DNA from: Elusimicrobiota bacterium
GTDB lineage: Bacteria; Elusimicrobiota; Elusimicrobia; UBA1565; UBA9628
Length of the DNA: 64,000 bases
Reading direction: 5' to 3'
NCBI GenBank assembly: GCA_003151975.1
Contig: PLZD01000058.1
Coordinates: 82,236-146,235, forward strand
Numbering within the stretch: the first letter of the stretch is position 1; each line of letters begins with the position of its first letter. Shown here one piece after another: positions 18,134 to 25,987 of the stretch. The translations under genes were made by a program, and so were the position numbers. The notes under the pieces are model-generated. The model ran no database searches, had not been told where the DNA came from, and saw only the letters and a list, made by a program, of their open reading frames with translations.

Positions 18134-18981
18134 TCGGCGTCATCGGCGGCAGCGGCCTCTCTCAGCTTCCGGGTCTCGCCAAGGCCAAGGCCGCCAAGAT
18201 CAAGACGCCCTTCGGCGCGCCGTCAGGCCCCGTGACGACCGCCGAGCTCAACGGCGCCAAGATCGCCTTCCTGCCGCGCCACGGCATCGGCCACGTGCTG
18301 CTGCCCGGAGAGATCAACGTGCGCGCCAACATTTGGGCGCTCAAATCATTGGGCTGCGACCGCGTGGTGGCGATGGCCGCCGTAGGCTCGCTCAAGGAAG
18401 AGCTCGCGCCGCGCCACTTCGTTTTTCCCGATCAGCTCGTCGACCGGACCTTGATGAGCCGGCCTTCGACCTTCTTCGGCGGCGGCATCGTCGCCCATAC
18501 CGCCTTCGATAAGCCGTTCTGCCAAGCGCAGAGCGACATACTGCACCAAGCGGCCAAGGGCATCGACATACTCGCCCACCGCGGCGGCACTTACGTCTGC
18601 ATGGAAGGCCCGCTCTTCTCGACGAAGGCGGAGTCCGAGTTCCACCGCGCCAACGGCTGGGACGTCATCGGCATGACGGCCGTCACCGAGGCCAAGCTCG
18701 CGCGCGAGGCGGAGCTCTGCTACTCCTTGATCGCGCTCGTGACCGACTACGACTGCTGGAAGGAAGGCGAGGAGGTCTCCTCGTCGGCGGTCGTGGCGAC
18801 GATGAACGCCAACGCCGTCAACGTGCAGCGCCTGCTCGTTGAATCCCTTTCCGCCGTGGCCGCGAGGCCTCGCGACTGCCGCTGCGGCCGCGCTCTTGAG
18901 GGCGCGATCGTGACAAACCCCAAGGCCATGAATGCGAAGATCAAGGCCAAGCTCAAGCTGATCATCGGGAAATACCTATGA
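18130..18981 (+). CDS. mtnP: S-methyl-5'-thioadenosine phosphorylase
   Basis: 283 residues of the PNP/MTAP family: N-terminal [10 protein letters not shown], phosphate-site PRHG (FLPRHGIGH), NVRANIWALKSLG, and CMEGPLFSTKAES followed by GMTAVTEAKLAREAELCY. It splits methylthioadenosine into adenine and methylthioribose-1-phosphate. The GTG start at 18130 overlaps the receiver stop. Unlike the human enzyme's VTTDYDCW, it keeps VTDYDCWKEGE. It sits directly before add and cdd, so this is a nucleoside-salvage block. Confidence 0.9.
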   Translation: MIGVIGGSGLSQLPGLAKAKAAKIKTPFGAPSGPVTTAELNGAKIAFLPRHGIGHVLLPGEINVRANIWALKSLGCDRVVAMAAVGSLKEELAPRHFVFPDQLVDRTLMSRPSTFFGGGIVAHTAFDKPFCQAQSDILHQAAKGIDILAHRGGTYVCMEGPLFSTKAESEFHRANGWDVIGMTAVTEAKLAREAELCYSLIALVTDYDCWKEGEEVSSSAVVATMNANAVNVQRLLVESLSAVAARPRDCRCGRALEGAIVTNPKAMNAKIKAKLKLIIGKYL

Positions 18982-19010
18982 CCGAAGGGAATAGTTCGAC
19001 TCCTTAGGAT

Positions 19011-20063
19011 ATGAGAAGAGAACTACTAAAGCTTCCCAAGACCGACATCCACTGCCACCTCGACGGCTCGGTGCGCCCCGCGACGCTGCTCGAGCTCGCC
19101 CGACGGCTCAAGATCAAGCTGCCCGCCGACAACGCCGAGGACCTCAAGCGCTTCGTGCAGGTCTCGCCGACTTGCCGCTCGCTCAAGGAATTCCTCGACA
19201 TCTTCGAGCTCATCTACCCGATCCTGCGCGACCCGCTCTCGGTCGAACGCATCGCCTACGAGCTCGTCGAGGACTGCGCCAAGGAGAACACCCGCCACGT
19301 GGAGGCGAGATTTGCCCCCGTGCTGCAGGAGTCGGCGAAGTTCCCCTGCGAGCAGGTCGTCGAGGCGGCGCTCAAAGGCCTGCGCCGGGGCTTCAAGGAT
19401 TTCGGCACGACGAGCTCGATCATCATCTGCATGATCCGCTCGCACGGCCCCAAGGAAAACCGCCGCGCCTTCGACACGCTCAAGAAATTCTTCCGCGCGC
19501 AGGATACGCTTGAGGAGCCCTGTGTGGTCGCCTTGGATCTGGCCGGCGACGAGGCGCGCTATCCGACGCGCGACTACGCCGCCTTTTATGAGGAGGCCAG
19601 GGCGCTGGGCATGTGGACGACCTGCCACGCGGGCGAGACCTCGGGCACCGAAAACCTGCGCACGGCGCTCGATCTGCAAGTCGGGCGCATCGGCCACGGC
19701 ATTCATCTGATGGAGGACCAAAAACTCGTCGCCGAGGTCGCGCGGCGCAAGGTCCCCATCGAGATCGGCATATCTTCCAATGTTCTGACCAAATCCGTGC
19801 CGGACCTGATGAGCCATCCCGCGCTCGACTTCCACCGCGCGGGCGTCGCCATCACTTTGAATACGGATGATCGCGGCATCATCGGCTCCGACCTCACGCG
19901 CGAGTACGAGCAAGCCCTAACGCTCGGCTTCACCTATCCCGAGCTCCAGCGGCTCGCGATCGACTCGACCGACCACCTCTTCCTTCCCGCGCACAACCGC
20001 CAAAAGCTTCGCCGCCGTTTCGAAAGCGAGGCCGCCGCGGTCCTTCAGGAGCAAAAAACATGA
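19011..20063 (+). CDS. add: Adenosine deaminase family protein
   Basis: 350 residues, a TIM-barrel metallo-deaminase. Zinc ligands in HCHLDGS (N terminus), CHAGE (proton-shuttling Glu), GHGIHLM, and the NTDDRG aspartate. It converts adenosine or a related aminopurine nucleoside to the inosine form with ammonia release; adenine deaminase or an MTA-specific variant is possible given the adjacent mtnP. ATG 19011 is preceded directly by TAGGAT, read here as a weak ribosome-binding sequence rather than a promoter. The stop overlaps the cdd ATG (ATGA). Confidence 0.9.
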   Translation: MRRELLKLPKTDIHCHLDGSVRPATLLELARRLKIKLPADNAEDLKRFVQVSPTCRSLKEFLDIFELIYPILRDPLSVERIAYELVEDCAKENTRHVEARFAPVLQESAKFPCEQVVEAALKGLRRGFKDFGTTSSIIICMIRSHGPKENRRAFDTLKKFFRAQDTLEEPCVVALDLAGDEARYPTRDYAAFYEEARALGMWTTCHAGETSGTENLRTALDLQVGRIGHGIHLMEDQKLVAEVARRKVPIEIGISSNVLTKSVPDLMSHPALDFHRAGVAITLNTDDRGIIGSDLTREYEQALTLGFTYPELQRLAIDSTDHLFLPAHNRQKLRRRFESEAAAVLQEQKT

Positions 20064-20560
20064 CCGCCAAGCTTCCGCGCCCCATTCAGCGCCTCATCGA
20101 GACGGCCATCTCGGCACAGAAGAACGCGTACTGCCCTTACTCGCGCTATCCGGTCGGTGCGGCGGTGTTGACCGATGGAGGAAGGATTTTCGCCGGCTGC
20201 AACGTCGAGAACGCCTCCTACGGCCTGTCTCTCTGCGCCGAGCGCGTGGCCGTCTTCAACGCCGTCACGAGACGCCAGACGAGCATCAAGGCGATCTGCG
20301 TGGTGGCCAGCTCCGCTCGCCCCTGCGGCGCCTGCCGCCAGGTCATGTTCGAGTTCGCGAGCAAGGACACAGAGCTGTATCTCGTCGACTTGAGCCCGAA
20401 CAACCGCCGCCAGGCCGTGACGCGCACGACGGTCCACAAGATGCTGCCGGGCGCCTTCGATCCGATCGCCTCGGGCCTGCTGCCGCCCAATCCCAAGAAC
20501 CTGCTGCGCAACCGCCAACACACGCGCCGCGCGAAGAAATCCACGCGCAAGAGGAGATAA
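20060..20560 (+). CDS. cdd: Cytidine deaminase
   Basis: 166 residues. Zinc and catalytic motifs CNVENASYGLSLCAERVA (Cys plus Glu) and ARPCGACRQV. Small homotetrameric-type CDA. It has a basic C-terminal extension of about 30 residues (ending TRRAKKSTRKRR) not needed for catalysis, possibly nucleic-acid-contacting. It deaminates cytidine/deoxycytidine to uridine. ATG 20060 overlaps the add stop by 4 bp. Confidence 0.92.
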   Translation: MTAKLPRPIQRLIETAISAQKNAYCPYSRYPVGAAVLTDGGRIFAGCNVENASYGLSLCAERVAVFNAVTRRQTSIKAICVVASSARPCGACRQVMFEFASKDTELYLVDLSPNNRRQAVTRTTVHKMLPGAFDPIASGLLPPNPKNLLRNRQHTRRAKKSTRKRR

Positions 20561-20563
20561 GCC

Positions 20564-20959
20564 ATGCCCGACACAAGCACCCAAGAAATCTCGGAAGTCC
20601 TGTCCTGGCTCAAGTCGACCGACCTCGTCGAGGTCAGCTACCGCAACGGCGCCAAGGGCTTCTCTCTGGCCACCGCCGAGCCCGGCGCCGCCCAGAATTA
20701 TCCGGTGCCCTCCAACCGCTTCACGCCCGTCTGCGCGCCCGCCGTCGGCGTCTTCCAGTGGAACGAGCCGGGCCGCGCGCGCCAAGCCGAAGAGGGCGCC
20801 GAGGTCGCCGACGGCCAGCGCCTCGGCCTCGTCGAAACGGGCAAGGGGAAATTTTCCGAGATCAAGTCGCCCTCGAACGGGCGCCTGGCGCGAGTCATGA
20901 TCGACGGCGGAGCGCCCGTCGATTTCGGCCAGCCCCTGTTCTTCGTGGAGCCGGCTTGA
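20564..20959 (+). CDS. accB: Biotin carboxyl carrier protein-like (AccB-like), atypical biotin site
   Basis: 131 residues with AccB layout: N-terminal helix and EISEVLSWLKSTDL segment, variable linker, and C-terminal lipoyl/biotinyl barrel (VCAPAVGVFQW, PVDFGQPLFFVEP). The canonical E-A-M-K-M hairpin is replaced by E91-T-G-K94-G-K-F, so the acceptor lysine is kept but both flanking methionines, which BirA recognition favours, are glycines, and one extra residue is present. Position just upstream of accC supports an acyl-CoA carboxylase role. It may be biotinylated poorly, lipoylated or unmodified. Confidence 0.75.
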   Translation: MPDTSTQEISEVLSWLKSTDLVEVSYRNGAKGFSLATAEPGAAQNYPVPSNRFTPVCAPAVGVFQWNEPGRARQAEEGAEVADGQRLGLVETGKGKFSEIKSPSNGRLARVMIDGGAPVDFGQPLFFVEPA

Positions 20960-22083
20960 CGACGGCCGCAACCGCGCAGGACGACTGCTCGATCTGCTCG
21001 GAACCGTCGGAGGGAGGCTCCAGCTGCGGCCGCTGCGGCTATCCCTACGCGGGACTGCCCAAGGTCGCCGTACCTCCCGCTGCGGCGCCAAGGCCCGTTC
21101 CCGCGCCACCGACGCCGCCAGCCGCGCAGGAGCCCCAAGCCTACGCTCAAACGCCGGGCCCTTTGCCTCAGGCGGGCTCGACAACGGCCTTGTCTTACGG
21201 CCAGAGCGAGACGACGGCGGCCCCTCTCCCTCAAGCCGGCTCGGTGCCGGTCCTGCCGACCAACGAGCCCCCGGCCGGCGAGGGCGTCTTGCCGCAGGCC
21301 GGGCGCCGCGAGAAAAAACTTTTCGAGGACGCGCCGCCGACGCCTCTGCCGCCCCCGCCCACCAGCCCGAAGAATACCGTCAAGCGCGCGGCGCCGCGCG
21401 AGCCGCTTCTACCCGCGGGCTTCGAGTACCTCATCAAGTCGGCGCTCTCGATCACCTTCCTCGCGGGGCTGGCGATCGCGGGCATCCTTCTCGTCGGCTG
21501 GCAGATGAGCTCGATGAGCGCCAAAAACGCGGCGCCGCGGCTGGCCTCGCGCTATCTCTCCGCTTTGGCCAACACCGATTACGGCAGCGCGTACTACATG
21601 CTGTCGGCCCAGTCGCAAGCTCGCTGCACGATGGATGATTACCGCAAGATGCGCGGGCCGGGCGAGTGGGTCTGGGGCAACGTCAAACTTCTCTCGACCG
21701 AGAAGGACGCCGCCGAGCTCTCCTATGATTGGGCCGCGCCGGGGCAACAAAAGCAGACCGTCTATCTCTTCGCCGTCCGCGAGAACGACCGCTGGGTGAT
21801 CAGTTACAATCTAAACCTGCTGCGCGCCGTCGAGGACGCCATCCGCCAAAGCGATCCCGACCTGGCCCTGCTCGACTCGCAGGAAGCCGTGCGCGTCAAC
21901 CCGCGCGATCCGATGGCGCGCGCCTATCTGTGCGAAGCCGCCAATTTTCGCCAGCTTTACGATCAGGCCAGGACCGAGTGCACGGCCGCGCTCAAGCTGG
22001 CCTCGCGCTATCCGTCCAACTTGTCGGAGCAGAGCGTCGAGCATTTGAAGACGGTCCTGGCCGGCTTAGACGAGGGAAAATAA
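20956..22083 (+). CDS. Zinc-ribbon, Pro-rich, single-pass membrane protein between accB and accC
   Basis: 375 residues starting at TTG 20956, which overlaps the accB-like stop (TTGA). Parts in order: a four-cysteine zinc ribbon (CSICSEP ... CGRCGYPYAG), a Pro/Ala-rich region of about 140 residues with three LPQAG copies, one transmembrane helix (ITFLAGLAIAGILLVGWQM), then an NTF2-like/DUF4878-type domain (ASRYLSALANTDYGSAYYML) and a helical C-terminal tail resembling TPR. The next gene, accC, starts immediately after its stop. No family name recognised for the whole chain. Topology suggests cytoplasmic ribbon and periplasmic C-terminal domain. Confidence 0.78.
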   Translation: MTTAATAQDDCSICSEPSEGGSSCGRCGYPYAGLPKVAVPPAAAPRPVPAPPTPPAAQEPQAYAQTPGPLPQAGSTTALSYGQSETTAAPLPQAGSVPVLPTNEPPAGEGVLPQAGRREKKLFEDAPPTPLPPPPTSPKNTVKRAAPREPLLPAGFEYLIKSALSITFLAGLAIAGILLVGWQMSSMSAKNAAPRLASRYLSALANTDYGSAYYMLSAQSQARCTMDDYRKMRGPGEWVWGNVKLLSTEKDAAELSYDWAAPGQQKQTVYLFAVRENDRWVISYNLNLLRAVEDAIRQSDPDLALLDSQEAVRVNPRDPMARAYLCEAANFRQLYDQARTECTAALKLASRYPSNLSEQSVEHLKTVLAGLDEGK

Positions 22084-23475
22084 ATGTTCAAGAAAATACT
22101 CATCTCCAACCGCAGCGAGATCGCCGTCCGCGTGATCCGCGCCTGCAAAGAGCTCGGCATTAAGTCGGTCGCGGTCTACTCCGAGGCCGACCGGGAATCC
22201 CTGCACGTGCGCCTCGCCGATGAGGCCGTTTGCATCGGACCGGGGCCAAGCAAGCTCTCGTACCTCAATGTCGAGGCGATCCTGTCGGCCGCGCGCATCA
22301 CCGGCGCCGACGCCGTGCACCCGGGCTACGGCTTCCTTTCCGAGAACGCGGATTTCGCCGACGCCGTTAACGCGTCGGGCATGACCTTCATCGGTCCCAA
22401 GGGCGCGGCCATGCGCCAGTTGGGCCTAAAGAGCGCCGGCAAGGCCGTGGCGCGCGCCGCGGGCGTGCCCGTCGTGCCCGGCACGCCGGGGCTCGTCGAC
22501 GCGGAGTACATGAAGGATTTGCGCAAGAACGTCACCGAGCAGATCGGCTTCCCGGTCATGATCAAGGCGACCGCCGGCGGCGGCGGAAAGGGCATGCGCC
22601 TCGTGCGCGACCCGGAACAAATCGAGGCACAGCTCAAGCAGGCCCAATCCGAGGCTCAGGCTTCTTTTAACGACTCCGCCGTGCTCATCGAGAAGTTCGT
22701 CGAGGAGCCGCGCCACGTCGAGATCCAGATCGCCTGCGACCAGCGCGGCAATTACGTGGCCCTGCCGGAGCGCGACTGCACGGTCCAGCGCCGCCACCAG
22801 AAGCTCATCGAGGAGTCGGTCTCGCCGGCGATCTCGCCCGAAACCAGGCGTGCCATGCAAGAAGCCGCCGTTCGCCTGGCCAAAGCGGTCGGCTACACGA
22901 ATGTGGGCACCGTCGAGTTCCTCTTCGACAAGCACGGCAAGTTTTATTTCCTCGAGGTTAATACACGATTACAAGTGGAGCACCCGGTCACCGAGACCGT
23001 GACGGGCCTCGACCTCGTCGTCGCCATGATCATGGCCGCCGCAGGCGAGAAGCTGCCGTTTGATCAGGCGCGAGCTTCCGAGATTCGCTGTCACGCGATC
23101 GAGTTCCGCATCAACGCCGAAGACCCCACGCGCAATTTCGCGCCGTGTCCCGGCAAAATCACCTCGCTGCAGTTGCCGGGCGGGGCGGGCGTGCGCGTCG
23201 ACACGCACATATACGCGGGATATACTGTCCCGAGCTACTACGACTCTCTGCTCGCCAAGCTCATCGTCTCGGCGCCCGACCGCATGTCGGCGATCAAGCG
23301 CGGCCTGCGCGCCTTGGACGAACTGGAGGTCGGCGGCATACACACGACCGCGGGCTTCCATAAGAAGGTCATCTCTCATCCCGACTTCCAAAGCGGGAAG
23401 TTCGACACTAGCCTCGTGGAGCGCATGCAAGCTGATGAAGAAAAATCTAGAGCAAAAGATAAAGTCGCAGCTTAA
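22084..23475 (+). CDS. accC: Acetyl-CoA carboxylase biotin carboxylase subunit
   Basis: 463 residues, ATP-grasp biotin carboxylase. N-terminal KKILISNRSEIAVRVIRAC (usual IANRGEIA has SNRSEIA here), HPGYGFLSEN, the Gly-rich loop ATAGGGGKGMR, ERDCTVQRRHQKLIEE, and VNTRLQVEHPVTE. It carboxylates biotin on BCCP using ATP and bicarbonate. It starts right after the preceding stop. The C-terminal 41 nt overlap gmhA in another frame. Could also serve a propionyl- or pyruvate-type carboxylase; no carboxyltransferase gene is in the window. Confidence 0.95.
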   Translation: MFKKILISNRSEIAVRVIRACKELGIKSVAVYSEADRESLHVRLADEAVCIGPGPSKLSYLNVEAILSAARITGADAVHPGYGFLSENADFADAVNASGMTFIGPKGAAMRQLGLKSAGKAVARAAGVPVVPGTPGLVDAEYMKDLRKNVTEQIGFPVMIKATAGGGGKGMRLVRDPEQIEAQLKQAQSEAQASFNDSAVLIEKFVEEPRHVEIQIACDQRGNYVALPERDCTVQRRHQKLIEESVSPAISPETRRAMQEAAVRLAKAVGYTNVGTVEFLFDKHGKFYFLEVNTRLQVEHPVTETVTGLDLVVAMIMAAAGEKLPFDQARASEIRCHAIEFRINAEDPTRNFAPCPGKITSLQLPGGAGVRVDTHIYAGYTVPSYYDSLLAKLIVSAPDRMSAIKRGLRALDELEVGGIHTTAGFHKKVISHPDFQSGKFDTSLVERMQADEEKSRAKDKVAA

Positions 23476-24031
23476 CGACAGCAGCAAGACGATCGCGGCC
23501 ACGGCAAAGCAAGCGGCGCTGCTTGCCGAAGCGGGTGCTGCGCTCATCGACTGCTACCGCCGCGGCAACAAGATCATGACCTTCGGCAACGGTGGCTCGG
23601 CCTGCGACGCGCAGAATTTTGCCGACGAGCTGGTGGGGCGCTTTGAGCGCAACCGCCCGCCGCTTCCCGCGATTTCGCTGACGGTCAACTCGTCTGATTT
23701 GACCTCGATTGCCAACGACTTCGGCTACGAGCAAGTCTTCTCGCGCCAGCTGGAAGCCCACGCCAAGCCGGGTGATATGGCGGTCGCGATCTCGACCTCG
23801 GGCAATTCCAAGAACGTGCTCGCCGCCGTCGAGTCGGCCAAGAGAATGGGGCTCTATACAATCGGGCTCTCGGGCGAGAGCGGCGGCAAGCTCAAGGGGA
23901 TCGTCGACTTGTGCGTCTGCGTGCCGTCAAAGACGGTGGCGCGCATTCAGGAAGCGCACATCACCGTGATCCAGATCTGGTGCGGCCTCATCGAGGACGC
24001 GATGTTCCCGAACGCGCCCAAAGCCCACTAG
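23435..24031 (+). CDS. gmhA: D-sedoheptulose-7-phosphate isomerase (GmhA/DiaA family)
   Basis: 198 residues, SIS domain. GNGGSACDAQNFADELVGRF is the GmhA signature, with STSGNSKNV for phosphate binding and a C-terminal EAHITVIQIWCGLIED helix. It catalyses the first step of ADP- or GDP-heptose synthesis for LPS core or S-layer glycans. The ATG at 23435 lies within the 3' end of accC (41-nt overlap). rfaE2 at 29905 would act later in the same pathway. Last gene of the plus-strand string. Confidence 0.92.
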   Translation: MKKNLEQKIKSQLNDSSKTIAATAKQAALLAEAGAALIDCYRRGNKIMTFGNGGSACDAQNFADELVGRFERNRPPLPAISLTVNSSDLTSIANDFGYEQVFSRQLEAHAKPGDMAVAISTSGNSKNVLAAVESAKRMGLYTIGLSGESGGKLKGIVDLCVCVPSKTVARIQEAHITVIQIWCGLIEDAMFPNAPKAH

Positions 24032-24573
24032 CGGAAAAGCCTGACTCCAACCGTATCGGTTCTCGCGTATACTGATTGTTGCGTGTTTCTGGTGACGAGC
24101 TGGTATCCTTTGGCGATGCCGACTATCTCATAAATTCCGGGTCCCGGGAAGCATAGAGAGTCATTGACGATTCCCCGGTCGTAGATAGTCTCCCCCGAGA
24201 CCACCAGCATCGACCTCGCCCTTAATCGATCGAGACTTCCACCTTGCGGGCACGACGGAACCGCGTCCCCATTTTTATCAAATCCCACGAATGTCGCAGA
24301 GAACCAGTGATCAATAGTTTGGCTACCGTTATAGACACAAGCGATTGTGCCCTTAATTTTCTCCCCCACCTTGAACTCCTTCTTGGGAAAGGTCAGATTG
24401 CATTTTAGCCCGGCAATATTCGCCTCATCCTCAATATACTTTCTCATGGGAGGTAGCTTTGAAGCGGGCCGCCACGCTCTAAAACACAATGCCATGACTA
24501 CCAACAGTAGAAAGCTCGCAGCCACTCTCACGTCATAAGTATAGTCCGGCAATAGTCCGACCGCCATGGGCAT
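24028..24573 (-). CDS. Orphan membrane-anchored protein, AT-richer than neighbours
   Basis: 181 residues. One N-terminal transmembrane helix (about residues 17-33, VAASFLLLVVMALCF) and an extracytoplasmic beta-rich domain (FKVGEKIKGTIACVYNG, MLVVSGETIYDRG, GPGIYEIVGIAKGYQ) that resembles an immunoglobulin-like/BsuPI-type sandwich in rhythm; no firm family. Four cysteines. Base composition and codon use are visibly less GC-rich than flanking genes, suggesting recent acquisition together with the toxin-antitoxin pair it diverges from. Start is ATG 24573, or 24567. Confidence 0.65.
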   Translation of the reverse strand: MPMAVGLLPDYTYDVRVAASFLLLVVMALCFRAWRPASKLPPMRKYIEDEANIAGLKCNLTFPKKEFKVGEKIKGTIACVYNGSQTIDHWFSATFVGFDKNGDAVPSCPQGGSLDRLRARSMLVVSGETIYDRGIVNDSLCFPGPGIYEIVGIAKGYQLVTRNTQQSVYARTDTVGVRLFR

Positions 24574-24588
24574 TCTGCCGGCCCATCT

Positions 24589-24617
24589 AATTTAGTGGAA
24601 CAAAATCACCCCCTCAA
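24589..24617 (-). promoter_or_regulatory. Promoter of the orphan membrane protein
   Basis: On the minus strand TTGAGG, 17-bp spacer, TAAATT, with the ATG 15 nt beyond. Leader of about 9 nt. Confidence 0.42.
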
Positions 24618-24662
24618 TCGCATGTATATTAGGGGCCCTTCAGCCGCGCCCAACGCAGCCCC

Positions 24663-24691
24663 TTGAATTCCAGTAGCTTCTACGCTACACT
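24663..24691 (+). promoter_or_regulatory. Toxin-antitoxin promoter with palindrome in the spacer
   Basis: TTGAAT (24663-24668), 17-bp spacer, TACACT (24686-24691). The spacer contains GTAGC (24673-24677) and its reverse complement GCTAC (24684-24688), a candidate operator for autoregulation by the antitoxin. AAAGGAGG (24692-24699) and the GTG start at 24706 follow. Confidence 0.6.
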
Positions 24692-24705
24692 AAAGGAGGC
24701 TCGCG

Positions 24706-25041
24706 GTGGACATCGTTCCGTTGACGCTCGAGTACTATCGCACCGGCACCGGACGCCGGCCATTCAGAGAATGGCGCCAATCCCTGGACACAGCAGTGCG
24801 TCAGATCGTGGACAACCGCCTTTCTCGATTGGGAAGAGGCCTGCTGGGCGACTCAGAATATCTTGGAGGCGGACTATGGGAACTACGACTCGACGTCGGT
24901 CCAGGATACCGAATCTACGCCGGAAGACTCGGCACGACGATCATCATCCTTCTCACGGGAGGAAGCAAAAAGTGGCAATCCAGCGACATAGCGGCGGCAC
25001 GCGAACTTTGGGCGGACCACCTCAGCAGGGGAAACCCATGA
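24706..25041 (+). CDS. HigB/RelE-like toxin, addiction-module killer protein
   Basis: 111 residues matching the small RelE/ParE-superfamily killer proteins (TIGR02683 type). Family hallmarks: GGGLWELRLDVGPGYRIY in the central sheet and IILLTGGSKKWQSSDIAAAREL at the end. Expected to act as a ribosome-dependent mRNA interferase or related translation inhibitor. GTG start at 24706, supported by AAAGGAGG seven bases upstream. Stop overlaps the antitoxin ATG (ATGA), with toxin first as in HigBA modules. Confidence 0.85.
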   Translation: MDIVPLTLEYYRTGTGRRPFREWRQSLDTAVRQIVDNRLSRLGRGLLGDSEYLGGGLWELRLDVGPGYRIYAGRLGTTIIILLTGGSKKWQSSDIAAARELWADHLSRGNP

Positions 25042-25328
25042 GCCCGTCCGTCTCTTACCTCGAGGATCTGTATCAAGATTTAGCAGATCCGGAATACGCT
25101 CTGGGACTCTTAAATCTTTGCCTCAAAGACGAGGATTACCAATCCTTCCTGGCCATTTTGAACGATGTCGCCAACGTCCGCGGTGGCATAGGAGCGCTGT
25201 CGAGGAAGGCGAACCTTAACCGCGAGCACATGTTCCGAATGCTTTCGAAGAATGGAAATCCAACCCTGGACAGCTTGCGCCATCTGCTCAAGGCTATGGG
25301 CCTCAAGCTGGTCCTGGAGAACGCCTAG
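25038..25328 (+). CDS. HigA-like antitoxin (HI1420-type addiction-module antidote)
   Basis: 96 residues. The C-terminal HTH region (GIGALSRKANLNREHMFRML followed by NGNPTLDSLRHLLKAMGLKL) is the signature of the antidote family paired with TIGR02683 killers. It should neutralise the toxin and repress its own promoter. ATG 25038 overlaps the toxin stop by 4 bp. It is convergent with the HAD gene; the two stop codons share the palindrome CTAG. Confidence 0.86.
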   Translation: MSPSVSYLEDLYQDLADPEYALGLLNLCLKDEDYQSFLAILNDVANVRGGIGALSRKANLNREHMFRMLSKNGNPTLDSLRHLLKAMGLKLVLENA

Positions 25329-25987
25329 CTCAGCAGGGAGCTTATCCGTGTCAGAGACAATCCGCGAAAATCCCGCACGGCGAGCGCTGCCGTCTTGAAC
25401 TCGTGCGCCTTGTGCGAAGTCGTAACCGCGACGAGCGTCATGCCCGCGCGACGCACGGCCTCCTCGCCCAACAGCGAGTCTTCAAACACGACGCAGTCTT
25501 TGGCCCGCACTTTCAGCCGCTCGGCCAAGGTCAGGAAGGTCTCGGGATTGGGCTTTCCCTTTTTCACGTCGCCCGCGCCGACGACCGTCTCGAAATAATG
25601 ACGGATATTGAGCCCATCCAGAATAAATCTGACGTTCTCATCCTTCGAGCCCGTCCCAAGCCCCAAACGCAAGCCCGCCGCATGGGCCTTGCTCAACAAA
25701 GCGCGCAGGCCGGGCGCCGCGCGGCGCTTGGGAAGATAAATCCTCCGGTAGAGCGCCTCTTTGGTCTCGTCTAATAGTTTTTCGTCTTTGCGGCTCACGC
25801 GCCGCTTGAAATAGTAGGCCAGCACGTCGCGCGTGGGCATGCCCATCGTGTTGGCGAGAAAATCGCGCGTCTCGATCTCGATGCCGCGCTTGCGCAAGAA
25901 CAGCCGCCACGCCTCGGTGTGCGCGGGCATGTTGTGGACGACGACACCGTCCATATCGAAGAGCAACGCGCGCCGTAGTTTCGTCAT
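25325..25987 (-). CDS. HAD-superfamily phosphatase (beta-phosphoglucomutase-like)
   Basis: 220 residues. Motif I LLFDMDGVVVHN (nucleophile and acid Asp), helical cap (residues about 20-85), motif II LGTGS, motif III Lys in DVKKGKPNPE, motif IV CVVFEDSLLGEEAV. Subfamily IA, the beta-phosphoglucomutase/phosphoglycolate phosphatase group. Sugar-phosphate substrate likely but not specified. ATG at 25987 overlaps the TGA of the upstream membrane-protein gene. Confidence 0.87.
   Translation of the reverse strand: MTKLRRALLFDMDGVVVHNMPAHTEAWRLFLRKRGIEIETRDFLANTMGMPTRDVLAYYFKRRVSRKDEKLLDETKEALYRRIYLPKRRAAPGLRALLSKAHAAGLRLGLGTGSKDENVRFILDGLNIRHYFETVVGAGDVKKGKPNPETFLTLAERLKVRAKDCVVFEDSLLGEEAVRRAGMTLVAVTTSHKAHEFKTAALAVRDFRGLSLTRISSLLS

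Noticed and set aside
19005..19010. TAGGAT immediately before add as a -10 box
   Set aside because: It touches the ATG, so transcription would start inside the gene; more likely a ribosome-binding sequence within an operon.
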